Below, one piece after another: positions 1-10,585 of a DNA stretch of 64,000 bases. Source of the DNA: Ascochyta rabiei (taxonomy: Eukaryota > Ascomycota > Dothideomycetes > Pleosporales > Didymellaceae); NCBI RefSeq assembly GCF_004011695.2, contig NC_082408.1:1845501-1909500 (forward strand), written 5' to 3'. Position 1 is the stretch's first letter, and every line of letters starts with the position of its first letter. Under the pieces are notes generated by a model. That model was given only the letters and a program-made list of their open reading frames with translations, did not search any database and was not told the origin of the DNA. Made by a program: the position numbers and the translations under genes.

Positions 1-361
1 GAAGCGGACGCAAAGACATAGTAGACAAGGACACCGAACAGCCTGTGTTTTGTGTTGGGCGTGTGTGTAGTGCGGCTGGGGAAGTGACATACCATGTAAT
101 CAGGTACAAGGTCAACAATTGTCTGCGCCAATCATCACGCGGCCATGCACTCCCGTATGCAGCTGGCGAGGGCTGGATTGAAAAGTACTTGGTCGCAGGT
201 TCGTACTGCCATGTTGCCACCGGCAGGGCGAAGCTGGTGGGCTCCTCTTTCAGGCTCGAAAAGGTGGCATTGGCGGCGAGAAATGATGTTGCAGCGGGGA
301 GCAGCTTGGCGTAGGCGTGGTCAAAGATGAAGGTGTCTGCGAGCTCGAGCACGATATCCAT
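1..361 (-). CDS. ERG3: C-5 sterol desaturase, N-terminal part (cut by window edge)
   Basis: This is the 5' end of a minus-strand gene that runs off the left edge. Exon 1 is 361..93 and starts MDIVLELADTFIFDHAYAKL; an intron at 92..43 (50 nt, GTATGT...ACACAG) follows, and exon 2 runs 42..1 (partial). The spliced product reads ...LYLITWLFGVLVYYVFASA, the start of the first membrane segments. The N-terminal sequence pattern and the TW|LFG junction are those of fungal Erg3. That enzyme is a fatty-acid-hydroxylase-superfamily ER protein that introduces the C5-C6 double bond in late ergosterol synthesis. The His-box motifs lie outside the window, so the assignment rests on the N-terminus only. About 104 of the usual roughly 350 residues are visible. 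The gene is in tandem with the MFS gene upstream. Confidence 0.8.
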   Translation of the reverse strand, partial: MDIVLELADTFIFDHAYAKLLPAATSFLAANATFSSLKEEPTSFALPVATWQYEPATKYFSIQPSPAAYGSAWPRDDWRRQLLTLYLITWYVTSPAALHTRPTQNTGCSVSLSTMSLRPL

Positions 362-1340
362 GTTGGTTGTGGCCGCGGTAGTCAGGTACGAGGGCGATGT
401 GATTCGTGGTGTTTTGACGAGGCGCAAGACCGGGCAAGGGCAGCAACGTCGCTGCGGGCTGAGATGCAACGACGGCGGATGCAGCAATTGGCGCCGAGGA
501 ACAGCGGATTCGGAGGCAGATGAGGAGGCCACGCGCTCTCTTTCAAGTCGCTGGCCCCCATCGGCCGATAGCCATTGCGCAACCAACGCGCTGATGCCGT
601 GTCCCTGGGACTCTGGGACTGGAGACGGGAGATTGGAGATTGGAGATCAACAGGGGTCCAGCCCAATCGCCGCCCTCCAGCCCAGCCCCGGGCACGCGGA
701 AACGGTGCACCCGTTGGCCCGCCAGTGGGCCGACAGGGGAGCTGCCCGTCTTGAACCTCATCACTCGTGCCAGCCTCGCCCGGTCATCGCCTGTTCCGCA
801 GACGTGCATCACTCCACAACATCAGCACTGACCCGCTTCATCCAGACTCCCTTCTGTCGCCCTCGGCCCGCTGGGCTGTTCTCACTCTTCCGCTCTTGCA
901 TCCATGGAACTCGAGAAGTCTTGCAAGTCAGGGCTCGACTGTCCCCTGAGCACAGACATGGATGTGCTCAGATCCCTTCTGCACCATGCAACATTGTCTT
1001 GTAGAAGCATCAGACCCAACGTCGAGAGTATGCGTGATACCACGGTGGACGATGGAGTCTGCTTGCAGCTTGGATGGTTGTCGTTTGAGCCAAGTCACTG
1101 GATGGGAGGAGGTTTGTATTTTCAAGTGAGCCACTGCGGCAACTGGCTGTCGACTCAGCACAGCCCAGCACAGCACGGCTTGCACGTTGAAACGAGAGGC
1201 ATGCGAATGATCTCAATCATCTCAGAGTAGTGTAGAATTCGATAATCGCTCCTCCATACTGCTACCCGAGCATCTGCAATGAATATCATGGCTCCATGAA
1301 CTCCACCATGCAGCACGTCACCCCCAAGCAATCTACCACC
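362..1340. other. Intergenic: ERG3 upstream region and MFS 3' flank
   Basis: This stretch of about 980 bases separates ERG3 from the stop of the MFS gene. It must hold the ERG3 promoter. I see a short direct repeat (gggagattggagattggagat, near 628-650) but no convincing TATA box or sterol-response motif. Open frames on both strands have no recognisable protein content. Confidence 0.5.
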
Positions 1341-3200
1341 CTACTTGGCGGCAAACCTCGACCTGGCCCTCAACCTCTCGCCATGGAAATACAACACATA
1401 CACACCCGCACTGCAACCCACCGTCAGCCCAGCCAGCAGCGTAACCCCCCTATCGACGCCCAAGTTGTGAAACATAGGCGTGCTGAAATGAATACTACCC
1501 GCAGCCAACGCACTCCTCAAGAAATCATTCCCTGCGAACAAACTAGCCGCGTACTGCGGATACGACAGCGGGAGGTAGAGAAACACGCACTGGATGATGA
1601 GGAAGATGCCGATGGTGGTGATACCGATACCGATACACGACACGACCCAATGAACATCCGCCCGGCTCGTCCACGCAAACACCAGCAGGCCGACCGGGAC
1701 GAAGAACGTGACGAACAGCGCAGGTCGCAGCCGGCGCTCTGGGGCGCCGAGGCCGTGCAGCACGATCGAAGGGTTGACGCGGCTGTAGATGTACCACCAG
1801 TACCAGGCCACGGACAGCGTGACGGCCACGGTCACGCTCAGGAACGTCAGCCCTGTCTCGCCTAGATTGAACCCGTACTGCAGCGTGTACACCAGCGGGA
1901 AGGCTTCGAAGAAGGAGTAGAAGATGCCGTATACGATGGCTGTGTACACGGCGGTGAAGGCGATGCTGGGGTCCAGCAGCATGAGTTCAAACGGCCGCCA
2001 GAGGGCTTCGGTGGCGATGGCGCGCGGCGTGAGCGAGGCTTGGTCGATTTCGCTCTGCGACTTGAGTGCCGGGTTGCCTGTGAGTTTGCGCAGGCGCTGG
2101 GCGCGGCGGAGCAGGATGTTGGCTGACGAGGTTTCGGGGAGGAGGAAGAAGAGCGAGAGGAAGATGGGACCGTTCATCCATAGCATCTCCCACAGGCTCC
2201 AGCGCCAGTTCTTGGCGGCTACGCTGAAGCCCGATATGATGGGGCCGAGCGCTGGTCCGCAGGTTGCTGCGAAAGCCCACAGCGAGAGCACGTAGGGTAG
2301 CTGCAGGAGCGAGTAGATGTCCTGCAGCGTGGCGCCTCCGGTGGCTAGACATGGGCTTCCGAAGAAACCCTGCAGGAACCTGAGGACGACCAGGCCGGCC
2401 AAGTTATCGACCAGTGCGGTGGGGACGAGGAGAATGACGAAGATGGCGTACGAGATGATGTACGGCGGGTTGCGTCCGATGATTGGGATCTCGCTCAGAG
2501 GCGAGAAGAGAAGAGGACCGATGCCGTAGGCCAACACGTACATGGACAGGCCGAGCGATGCAGCTCCCATCTCGACACCGAAGCGCTCCACGACGCCGGG
2601 GATGCTGGGTGAGTAGATTGCTGAGCCCATGTAGACGCCCATTGTGTACATGAGGATTTGGACAAGGATCACAAGCTTCTTTCCGAACAGCCAATTCTGC
2701 GGGTTCTCGGGATCGTCCGTTGTGTACCAGTCGACTAGAATTATGCCGTCTTCCCTCCTCTCTAGTGCGATTGGTCTGCTGGGCCCACGTTCAACTGACG
2801 CGAGTGAGAATTGCTGCTCAAGGTCGGCACGGGAGATCGACCTGGACAGTGCTGTCCGTGTGCCGACACGAGAGATTTGTGTGCGTGCTGTGTGCTCTGT
2901 GCGGATCGTCTGGAGCTTCTCCAGGTTTGGGCTGTTCTCATCCTCGCTTTGTGTGTCGAGCTTCTCAAGCACAGAATCCGGGTCAGGATAGACGGCCTCT
3001 TCCACTGCTGGGCCTTGTGAGTTAGTAGCAGATGCGGAGCTCGTCTCGCTGTCGAGTCGCGTTACATCTGAACCTGCATGGTGGGTGTATGCGGCGGGTA
3101 TTTGAAAGTCTGATCGCTCTTCTGGGTATGGGAAGACACGGTTGTTGGTGATGTACCGGACTATCTGCCCAAAGGGAGCATCTCGGATGAGAGCAGACAT
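1341..3200 (-). CDS. MFS multidrug/polyamine-type transporter (DHA1 family)
   Basis: This is an intronless 619-residue major facilitator protein with a predicted plasma-membrane location. The first ~175 residues are a hydrophilic, Ser/Glu-rich cytoplasmic tail. The entry motif VDWYTTDDPENPQNW is typical of fungal DHA1 drug:H+ antiporters (Flu1/Tpo1-like). About 12 hydrophobic segments follow, including the SPLSEIPIIGRNPPYI loop (motif A region) and a LRFLQGFFGSPCLATGG segment (motif C region). It ends KRFAAK-like with a basic tail. The start ATG at 3200 gives the full N-terminal tail. The substrate cannot be read from sequence: members of this family move azoles, polyamines, cercosporin-like toxins and other compounds. 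The gene lies directly upstream of ERG3 on the same strand, which makes an azole-related role tempting but unproven. Confidence 0.88.
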   Translation of the reverse strand: MSALIRDAPFGQIVRYITNNRVFPYPEERSDFQIPAAYTHHAGSDVTRLDSETSSASATNSQGPAVEEAVYPDPDSVLEKLDTQSEDENSPNLEKLQTIRTEHTARTQISRVGTRTALSRSISRADLEQQFSLASVERGPSRPIALERREDGIILVDWYTTDDPENPQNWLFGKKLVILVQILMYTMGVYMGSAIYSPSIPGVVERFGVEMGAASLGLSMYVLAYGIGPLLFSPLSEIPIIGRNPPYIISYAIFVILLVPTALVDNLAGLVVLRFLQGFFGSPCLATGGATLQDIYSLLQLPYVLSLWAFAATCGPALGPIISGFSVAAKNWRWSLWEMLWMNGPIFLSLFFLLPETSSANILLRRAQRLRKLTGNPALKSQSEIDQASLTPRAIATEALWRPFELMLLDPSIAFTAVYTAIVYGIFYSFFEAFPLVYTLQYGFNLGETGLTFLSVTVAVTLSVAWYWWYIYSRVNPSIVLHGLGAPERRLRPALFVTFFVPVGLLVFAWTSRADVHWVVSCIGIGITTIGIFLIIQCVFLYLPLSYPQYAASLFAGNDFLRSALAAGSIHFSTPMFHNLGVDRGVTLLAGLTVGCSAGVYVLYFHGERLRARSRFAAK

Positions 3201-4175
3201 GTCGGTGGGTGGCTAACTATCGTGGCGTTTGATTTGTTCTCGGGGCGCTGATTGATTACAAGTGGTTGACTGCAAGATGGGTAAATGCAGACTTGGTCTG
3301 AGTGAGTATGATAGAGTTGATCTGAGTAAGGTAGAGTTGATGATGAGCCATTTTTCGAGGAAGTCAAACTGTATTTATCCTCACTCCAAGCTCCTCATCC
3401 AGTAGATTACTGACCACAGCTCTGCGGAGAAATGCAAAACCCCATCATATTCTCACCGACCTGCAGCTTCATCCGTCAGCAAGCATCTCACCAAGCCAGC
3501 ACGGAGTTACGAAGAAGGTGCAGACTCATGATATGTGGCTGAAATGGGCGAACGTCATTCGCTCACTGTGTTTCGAATCGTAGAAGTGGATCCAGTCAGC
3601 CGTTGAGCACGCAAGCTGTTGGAAGCAAAAAGAACGAGTGCTTGTCCGCTTGCTCAGTCAGCTCCTTGAGTAATCCTCATGGTTCGCTTCGGTGGCCAAT
3701 CGCAGGTGGTGAGAGCCAGCCATCTTGGGCATTGCCATTGCTCCGGATGCAGCTTGGTCGCTGCATTGCTCTTAAATCCACATCAAAACTCCGCGCTACG
3801 TCATCACGTTTGCTTAATCACGAAAGCTCCACGTTTGGTGTTGCTTTTCGTCCGTGAACATGTCTAGGAGCCACTGCGAGTCAGTCCGGCCATGATAACG
3901 ATGAGATGATGTGTAATGTATTCTCTAGGTTCGAACATGCTCATCTACACGTGCTGATGCATTGGGCCATACACAGTAGCTGCTGTGGCAGGCACAGCTT
4001 TCCACCCTGCTGCTTAAGCAAACAAACTCCGGCTATGAATCTCAAGAACAGCATCGTAGTGTACACATGCATCCACCTAACCCAACAGACCAAAGTCAAT
4101 GCATCGTGTCCCAAGGTATAAATGTGAAGTAGAAAAATTGGTATTGGTACAGTGCGGCTCTGAAGGTTACAGCGC
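3201..4175. other. Intergenic: MFS promoter and INO80 3' flank
   Basis: About 975 bases between the MFS start and the INO80 stop. It must include the MFS promoter and the INO80 terminator. Only short, compositionally random open frames are present; I see no RNA gene and no repeat. Confidence 0.5.
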
Positions 4176-7100
4176 TCAAACTTCTCCATCAGCAACCGCG
4201 AGACGCTGTTTCGCAGTTTTCGCTTTCTTGCTGAGGCCCTTCTTCTTTTTGCCGCCTTCAGGCGCTTCAGCGTTGGGAATAGGTGTTGCTGCACCGCTGG
4301 GCTTTTCACTTTGGTCGAAGTGTCCCTCGCCTTTGATTTCGTTAGCAAATAAAAACCGTGCAGTAGCTTGCTTTCTTACCTTCGTGGTACATATCGTCCA
4401 AGTTGGCCTCAACTCGTTTCTTTGATTTGCGCTTTTTGCCTGGTGGCGCGTTTTTTTCTTGCTCAGCGAGCTCAGCCTCCTTCTTCTCAATCTCGGCCGC
4501 CTGCTCGTCGTCCACAAGCCACATGGCCATGTCTTTGGTGCGGTTCTCCCTGGACCGAGTGTTGAAGTCGACTGCGCCGCCGGCGCCTCCGGAAATGACG
4601 ACGCGCTGTACTTCTTCTTTCTGCAGCGCACGCTTGCGAATACGTTCTTCAATCGTACCGCGCGTGATGAGACGGTAGACAGTGACTTGTCTGGTCTGAC
4701 CGAGACGATGAGCACGATCCATAGCTTGCGAATCGATGGTGGGGTTCCAATCAGAATCGTAGAAGATGACGGTGTCGGCAGACGTCAAGTTGATACCGAG
4801 ACCACCAGCACGGGTGGATAATAAGAAGACGAAGATCGATCTGTCGCTCTGGAAGTCGGCAACAGTGTCTCGACGGTCTTCGAGCTTGGTGGAACCGTCG
4901 AGGCGAACGAATTTGTAGTTACGGTAGGTGAGGTATTCCTCCATAAGGTCGATCATCCTGGTCATTTGGAAGTAGAGCAGGACACGGTGGTCGTTTGCCT
5001 TCAGCTCCTTCAGCAGTGCATCTAGTTGAGCGAGCTTGCCGGAATCCGTAACAAAACGCGACATTGACGGAGCCTCGATATGTGTGTATCGTGACCTCTC
5101 GTTGGTGGGAGGTGGCAGTCTGTCCCGAACCGTCAGAGCTGTGCTGTCTGCCTTGGACTCCAGAATTGCTTGTTCAGCCGTGCTCGAGATGCCGTACAGA
5201 GTGGATCGTATCGACTGGTTGAAGAATGTATTCTGCTTCTCAGCGATGACGCCCTGACTGGCGCAGTACAGCTCGACTGGTGGCGCGGAGGCGGCTGGCT
5301 TGGCACATCGTTCAATAATATTAAGCCCCGTCTCTTCGAATGCGGGCCGAGCCACGTTGAGAAGGGTGTGCATGTAGCCCTCGGTGGTAAGCTCAGCTAG
5401 AGGCTTCCTGTCCTGTCGATCAATGATGTTCAGCATGGAGTGCTTCGGAGTCCATCCTCCGTCATCATCATCGTATAGGATGCTGAATCGAGCAGCCTTG
5501 TTTGGCTTATTCCCAAGCTCAACAGCTCGATGGAATAGGTCGCTCTTTGCAATCTTCGAGGCTTCGCTCACCGATACATCGGAGAATCGAAGCCAGGAGT
5601 GCGCACCGGCCTTTTGAGCCGACTTTTCGAGGTTGTCTGGAGTCCAGATGTTCAGCTGATTGTATAACCAGTGAGCGTTGAAGCCAGTCTTGGGATTCTC
5701 TGAGCCAGGGATGTCGAGCCTTCCACCATTGCGGCACACCAATCGCGGCAGAGGATACTCGATCATGCTACGTGTTGAGTAGGCGACTCGCACATTCTGA
5801 CCCTCGCGCAAGAAAGATCCGGTCTCAGCGAAGGCGGCAAAGGAGAATGGTGACCACGTGTCGGCGCGCTCGAACAGATCAGGGTGATTGCAGACCTTTC
5901 TGAACTGCATGACGAGGTTCATCAACGTCGCGCTGTCTTGGTCATCGCCAACAGCCTTCTCGATAAGATCCATGATGCTGATCTTGTTCCGCAGATTGGT
6001 GTAGTAAGCGCGCTGGCGGTAGGTAAGGTCGCAGAATACATCCAGCTCGATCTTGTCTCCCAGCTCCTTCTGCACATGCTTCTTGACACGTCTCAACATG
6101 AAGGGCTTGAGGATCATGTGCAGACGCCTTAGCTGGTCTTCATTCAGCTTGGTGTTGCTCTGGGCGTGACTCTCGATGTCTTTTGAAAACCAATCGCTGA
6201 ACTCGTCGTGAGAGTCGAACAAACTCGGCATGATGAAATGGAGCAGAGCCCACAGCTCTTGCATGTTGTTCTGAATGGGTGTTCCGGTCAACAACAGTCG
6301 GTTGCGCGAATGGAAGGCAAGCAAACTTTTCCATCGAGAACTCTGGGAGGACTTGATAGCCTGAGCTTCGTCGAGGATCATGTACTGCCAACGCATCTTC
6401 TGGAAGTACTGTGCGTCTTGCACGACCAACTGGTAGGACGTCACGACGACGTGGAACGGCGCGTTCCGATCGTACGTGATGTGCTTGCGATCCCAGAACT
6501 TGCGCAGTACCTTCCGGTCTTTTGCTGAACCCCAATATGGCAGTACATTGAGATCTGGAACGAAGCGGGTGATTTCTTGCTGCCAGTTGTGCAACGTGGA
6601 GGCCGGAGCGATAACGAGGAACGGCCCCCAGATGTTGTAGCGTTCCGCGAGATAGGCCATGACGGAGATGGACTGCACTGTTTTCCCCAGACCCATCTCA
6701 TCAGCCAGGATGCCGTTGATGCCCTGCTCATACAGATTGACCAGCCAGTTGAGACCCTTGAGTTGGTATTCTTTGAGCGTGCAGTCGAGTAAGCCGGGTT
6801 GTGGTATCCAGTCTTCCCTGTTCTGCAAACCCGAAGGATTTTGGAAGTTGAGCTCGCCATCGTCCTCGCCGTCGCCGCCCTTGTTAAAAGCTCTGGCCTT
6901 GTCCTGTGCCTGTTGAATGGCGTGTTGAGCGTTGGCCATGGCAGCAGCGTTGAGGGCGCTCTCATCCTCATTGTCGAAGTCGAGGTCTTCAAAATTGGTG
7001 ACCTTGGCTCCTCCCTCTGCGGACATGTTGGGTATGTCGAGACCGCTTCCGTGTTCCTCGGCGGGTGCGCTGGCAGCAGTCTCTGCATCGTCGGTCGACC

Positions 7101-9568
7101 TCTCAATCTCCGCCGTGCGGGCTTTCTTGCCAATGAAATGGGAGTAGAGCTCGGTCTGCGAGATGAGGAAGTTGAGTTTGCGCTTTTGTCGGTTCGCTTC
7201 ACGGTCCGCTTCGGCCTTCTTTGCGTTCTCAAGCTCCTGGCGTTCGGCGTTCTTTCGAGATTCACGCTCGTCACGTTCGTTTCTCTTCCAGAATGCCAGC
7301 ATCTCTCGCATACCACGCTTGGCTCTCGCCTGCATATCTTTTGTGTTCTTGTTGGTGCGCATCTGCCATCTGCGAGCCTCCTTGGACGCCAGCTGTGCGG
7401 TCTTGCGGAGGTTGGACTGCTTGGTCGACAGCGAGTTCTCTTTGATGCGAACCACCTTGGGCACATCTTTGCGGGCAATGTCCTTGATGATTTGGTTGTA
7501 GATGTTGCGGTATGCGGGGGAATCGTACGACGTAAGAACGACCGGTCCCAGATCCTCAGTTTGACTGCGACTCTGGAGCATGCCAAGACGTGCTTCTTCG
7601 CGGGGTGCAATGCTAGGGAGGTCGTCGCCACGGTCGATAGCAGCTTGACCAGCCGCAGCAGCGTCTTTCTCTGCCTGCTTCTGTTCCTTGCTCTTCTTGA
7701 GACGCCCTGTGCTGCGGCCACCTTTGCGCTTTCCACCAGCGAGGTCATCAGATGCCTGGAAAGAACTCATCGTCCCGCCGTCCATGTTCGGCCCGTTGGG
7801 AGTGACATCGCGAATGTCCTTGATCGGCGCGTTTCCTTGGAGGAGTTGCGAAGTGTTCTTAGCCTTGCGCTCGGCTTTCTGGGCGGCCAGGAGGTGTCTC
7901 TCCTTCTCTTCTTCGTTGTCGGCCTGGCCAGCTTTGGCCAGTGCCTCTGCGCGCTTGGCCTCCTCGTTTTGGATGGTCTTCTCGCGCCGTCTTTTGCGTT
8001 GCATGTCCTTCTTGCGCTCCTTCTCCTCGGCGATCTCTTGGCTCTGGACTTGCTGCCACGCATCAGCCTCGTGCTCCATGTTGTACGATTGCTTGGCGTA
8101 GTCGCGATGTGCGCCGAGCGTGTCGGTGAGTCTCCTCAAGTGGGCGTCTCGTCGGCGCTTGCGCTTGCTGTCCTCGGCGGCGGCGACCTCCAGCGCACGC
8201 TTCTTGCTGTTCTGGGCGTACTCGTCGCGCTCACGCGGCACGCCGGCAGCATCGAGATCGTTCATCTGTGTCGTCTCGATGTGAGCGAGAGCAGCCTGCA
8301 CCTCGGCCTCGTCGGGGAGGGGCAGCTCGCGGGCGGCATATTGCTGCGGTGGTGGTGCACTGTCGACCGGGGGCATAGCTTCGTATGCGCGGTAGCCGTT
8401 TGTGTGGGGCAGGTCGGCGGGTGCTGGGGAGGGCTGTGCCTCCTGTTTGACAAACAGCGGCAGGTTCGAGGCAAAGGGCGGGGGTTGCACAGGCTTCGAG
8501 GGTTCGGTGTCGGCGCCCGAAGACATGATGCTGGAGAGAGACATGGGGTCGGCGCGTGGTGGCGGCGGTGGTGGTGCCTGCGGAGGGTCAGTGACGCGAC
8601 AGGGCGCGCAGTCGACGCGAGCTGGACTCACCTCTTCCTTGATCGACGGTCTCCTGGAGTAGGGCTGTGGGGGAGGGGCCGGTTGGACAGCACCGCGGGT
8701 CATGGGCTGGTAGAGGGTCGGCGAGACGGGCGAGCGGGACAGGGCGTCCATGGCGGGTGGGTAGGGGCGCTGCGAGGGCGAGTGGTGGGTGTAGGGGACG
8801 ACGGGCGAGTGATGGGGCCGCTCGTAGGGGCTGTGTGCTGGGTAGGCGTGGGGGTCTGGGTCTCGGTTTCGGTCTCGGGTCTGCTGGCGGCGGTGGTTAG
8901 CTGGGCACGGCTCGCAATGTCACGGTGCAGCGCAGTGGGCGGCGTGATGGAGTACGCACGGGTGGAGGATGCTGAGCTGGGTGGGTGGGCGCCGCGTCTC
9001 GTGCTAGGGGCCCATTGTCCTGCGTTGGATCGTAGTACGTGTTGCGGTCGCGCGAATAGAGGGCGGCGCCAATGGACGGCAGCTCGGTGGATGCCGGGGT
9101 CGAGGCAGGCGAGTGGTGGTGATGCGGATGGGGACGAGGATGGGCGTGCTGGTGCTGGTGAGGGTGTTGGTGCTGGTGCTGGTGAGGGTGTTGGTGCTGG
9201 TGCTGGTGAGGGTGTTGGTGCTGGTGCTGGTGAGGGTGTTGGTGCTGGTGAGGGTGTTGGTGCTGGTGAGGGTGCTGGTGCTGGTGAGGGTCCTGGTGTG
9301 GGTGCTGATGCTGGTGAGGGTCCTGGTGTGGGTGCTGATGCGGATGCGGATGCGGATGCGGATGTGGATGTGGATGTGGATGCGGATGCGGATGGGGATG
9401 GGGGTGGTGGCTGGCGTGCTGAGGCGGCAAGGGCACGGCGCTGGGGGAGTGGTGGTGTGGTCGGCTTGGGCTAAAAGCAGCTGGTGTTTGCGTCGGCGAC
9501 GGGGCCTGGTGGTAAGCTGGCTCCCCTTGGGGCCCTGACGTGGTTCTTTCGCGCGGGTATGCGTCCAT
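4176..9568 (-). CDS. INO80: INO80 chromatin-remodelling ATPase
   Basis: This is the catalytic subunit of the nuclear INO80 complex, which slides nucleosomes and exchanges H2A.Z. My model has three exons: 9568..8960, 8883..4380 and 4330..4176. The introns are 8959..8884 (76 nt, GTGCGT, CTAACC branch) and 4379..4331 (49 nt, GTAAG, GCTAAC branch). The product is 1755 residues, usual for the family. In order it has a His/Pro/Gln-rich N-terminus (about residues 55-165), charged coiled-coil segments, the DBINO domain (about 657-790), and the SNF2 N-lobe with DEMGLGKT (about 929) and DEAQ (about 1039). The long INO80-type insertion and the helicase C-lobe ([15 protein letters not shown], about 1564) follow. 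It ends with a Lys-rich tail in exon 3. The frame is open to another ATG at 9679, so the start could be 37 codons upstream. Confidence 0.93.
9130..9400 (-). repeat. Coding minisatellite: His/Gln/Pro-rich tandem repeat in INO80
   Basis: On the plus strand this is a purine/T-rich array built from units such as ggtgctggtgctggtgaggg and shorter gatgcg/gatgtg units. In the INO80 frame it encodes runs of [12 protein letters not shown] and HPHP over roughly 90-100 residues. Repeat copies differ by six-base steps and all keep the frame, as expected for a coding repeat that expands and contracts by slippage or recombination. Confidence 0.9.
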
Positions 9569-10585
9569 GGTCGCGGCAACATCAACAGCAACAGCAGCAG
9601 CAGCGGCAGCAGCAACAGCAGCTCTGCTCAACCATCGGCCGACAGCAACAGACGCACGGCTTGGCGGCGAAGTGCGCACGGCGGCCGCTTGTCACGGGCG
9701 CGGCGACGTCGTCTGCTCTGCTCTGCTCTGCTCTGCCCTGCTGAGGCGCGGCGTCTGGTTGCGCGCAGGCTCCTCCCGTGGGCGGTGGTGGTGCTGCGGC
9801 AGAGGCTGGTGCTGGGGGCGGCGAGCGGCGACAGAGGCAGCGGACGGCGGCAATGCGGTGGAGGATGGGGCTCGGTCCTGCGACCTTTGATCTTGGATCT
9901 TGGATCTTGGATCTTGGATCACACGGAGCCCTCTGGCAGTCAGCTTAGCTCCTCGTCAACCAAGCCTGAGCCTGAGCCCGCGCCCGCTGCCCTGGCCCTG
10001 GCCCTGGCCCTCTTGCGTGAAGATACACGCCCGTCGCTGCACGAAGAGCCAATAGACCCAGTGCACATGGGCCGAGCAGTGCAGCCGCCTGCAGCGGTGA
10101 ATTCACGTCCATCTGCTTCGCCGCTTGCCTCTCTCCCCCACCGCCTCGCTGCACCTGCTGTCGCTGCCTCCCCTCCGCCCGCACGCCCCGTCCGCTGGCT
10201 GCTCTTCTCCGCGGTTGCGCATCGCGACAGCTTCGGCGCGTCTACCGTGTAGCGGCAGGACTGCCACTGCCCCATCCATGTCCACGCGCAAAACCATGGC
10301 CCATCCATCACACGTGACGTCGTGAACTGCTCGTCCTGCGCATCCACCGGCGCCCACCTGTCTGCGGCGGCGAGACGAGAGCATGGGGTCGACGAGCGTT
10401 GCTACCTCGCCGCTCATTGGACGCGCCTGTCGTGGAAGGCGCGACCCGCAAGACTCGCGCACAGAAAGCACGCTAGTCCTGCGGACCCACTCAAAAGTAA
10501 TCGCTTGGCATCAAATCTCGAACGCTGGCAAAAGTGGCGGCCCGGACCAGCACCGCAGCAACAGCATCACCAACCTGATACCGCA
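9569..10585. promoter_or_regulatory. Divergent promoter region between INO80 and BRX1, with simple repeats
   Basis: About 1 kb separates two outward-facing housekeeping genes. It holds several simple repeats: a CAG/CAA-rich run at about 9584-9631 just upstream of the INO80 start, a ctgct pentamer array near 9713-9741, and four copies of tcttgga at 9891-9918. A run of ctgagcc/ccctgg repeats lies near 9966-10010. The open frames through it are byproducts of GC-rich repeats. No clear TATA box is seen. Confidence 0.6.

Noticed and set aside
327..1004. 225-codon plus-strand frame at the left end
   Set aside because: No protein-like pattern; its start overlaps ERG3 exon 1 on the other strand and the rest is upstream DNA of ERG3.
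3480..3600. Sequence with GTTTCGAATC resembling a tRNA T-arm
   Set aside because: No matching acceptor, D or anticodon stems could be folded around it; no tRNA is called in the window.
9130..9400. Repeat array resembling a CRISPR-like pattern
   Set aside because: Units are contiguous, without unique spacers, in frame within a fungal gene; the genome is eukaryotic.
6799..9474. An 891-codon plus-strand open frame overlapping INO80
   Set aside because: It is the antisense shadow of INO80. Its Gly/Ala/Glu repeat comes from the minisatellite, there are no domains, and the minus strand has complete SNF2 and DBINO motifs.
9689..10252. Open frames in the INO80-BRX1 intergenic region
   Set aside because: GC-rich simple repeats keep several frames open on both strands; no ATG context, splice chain or domain.
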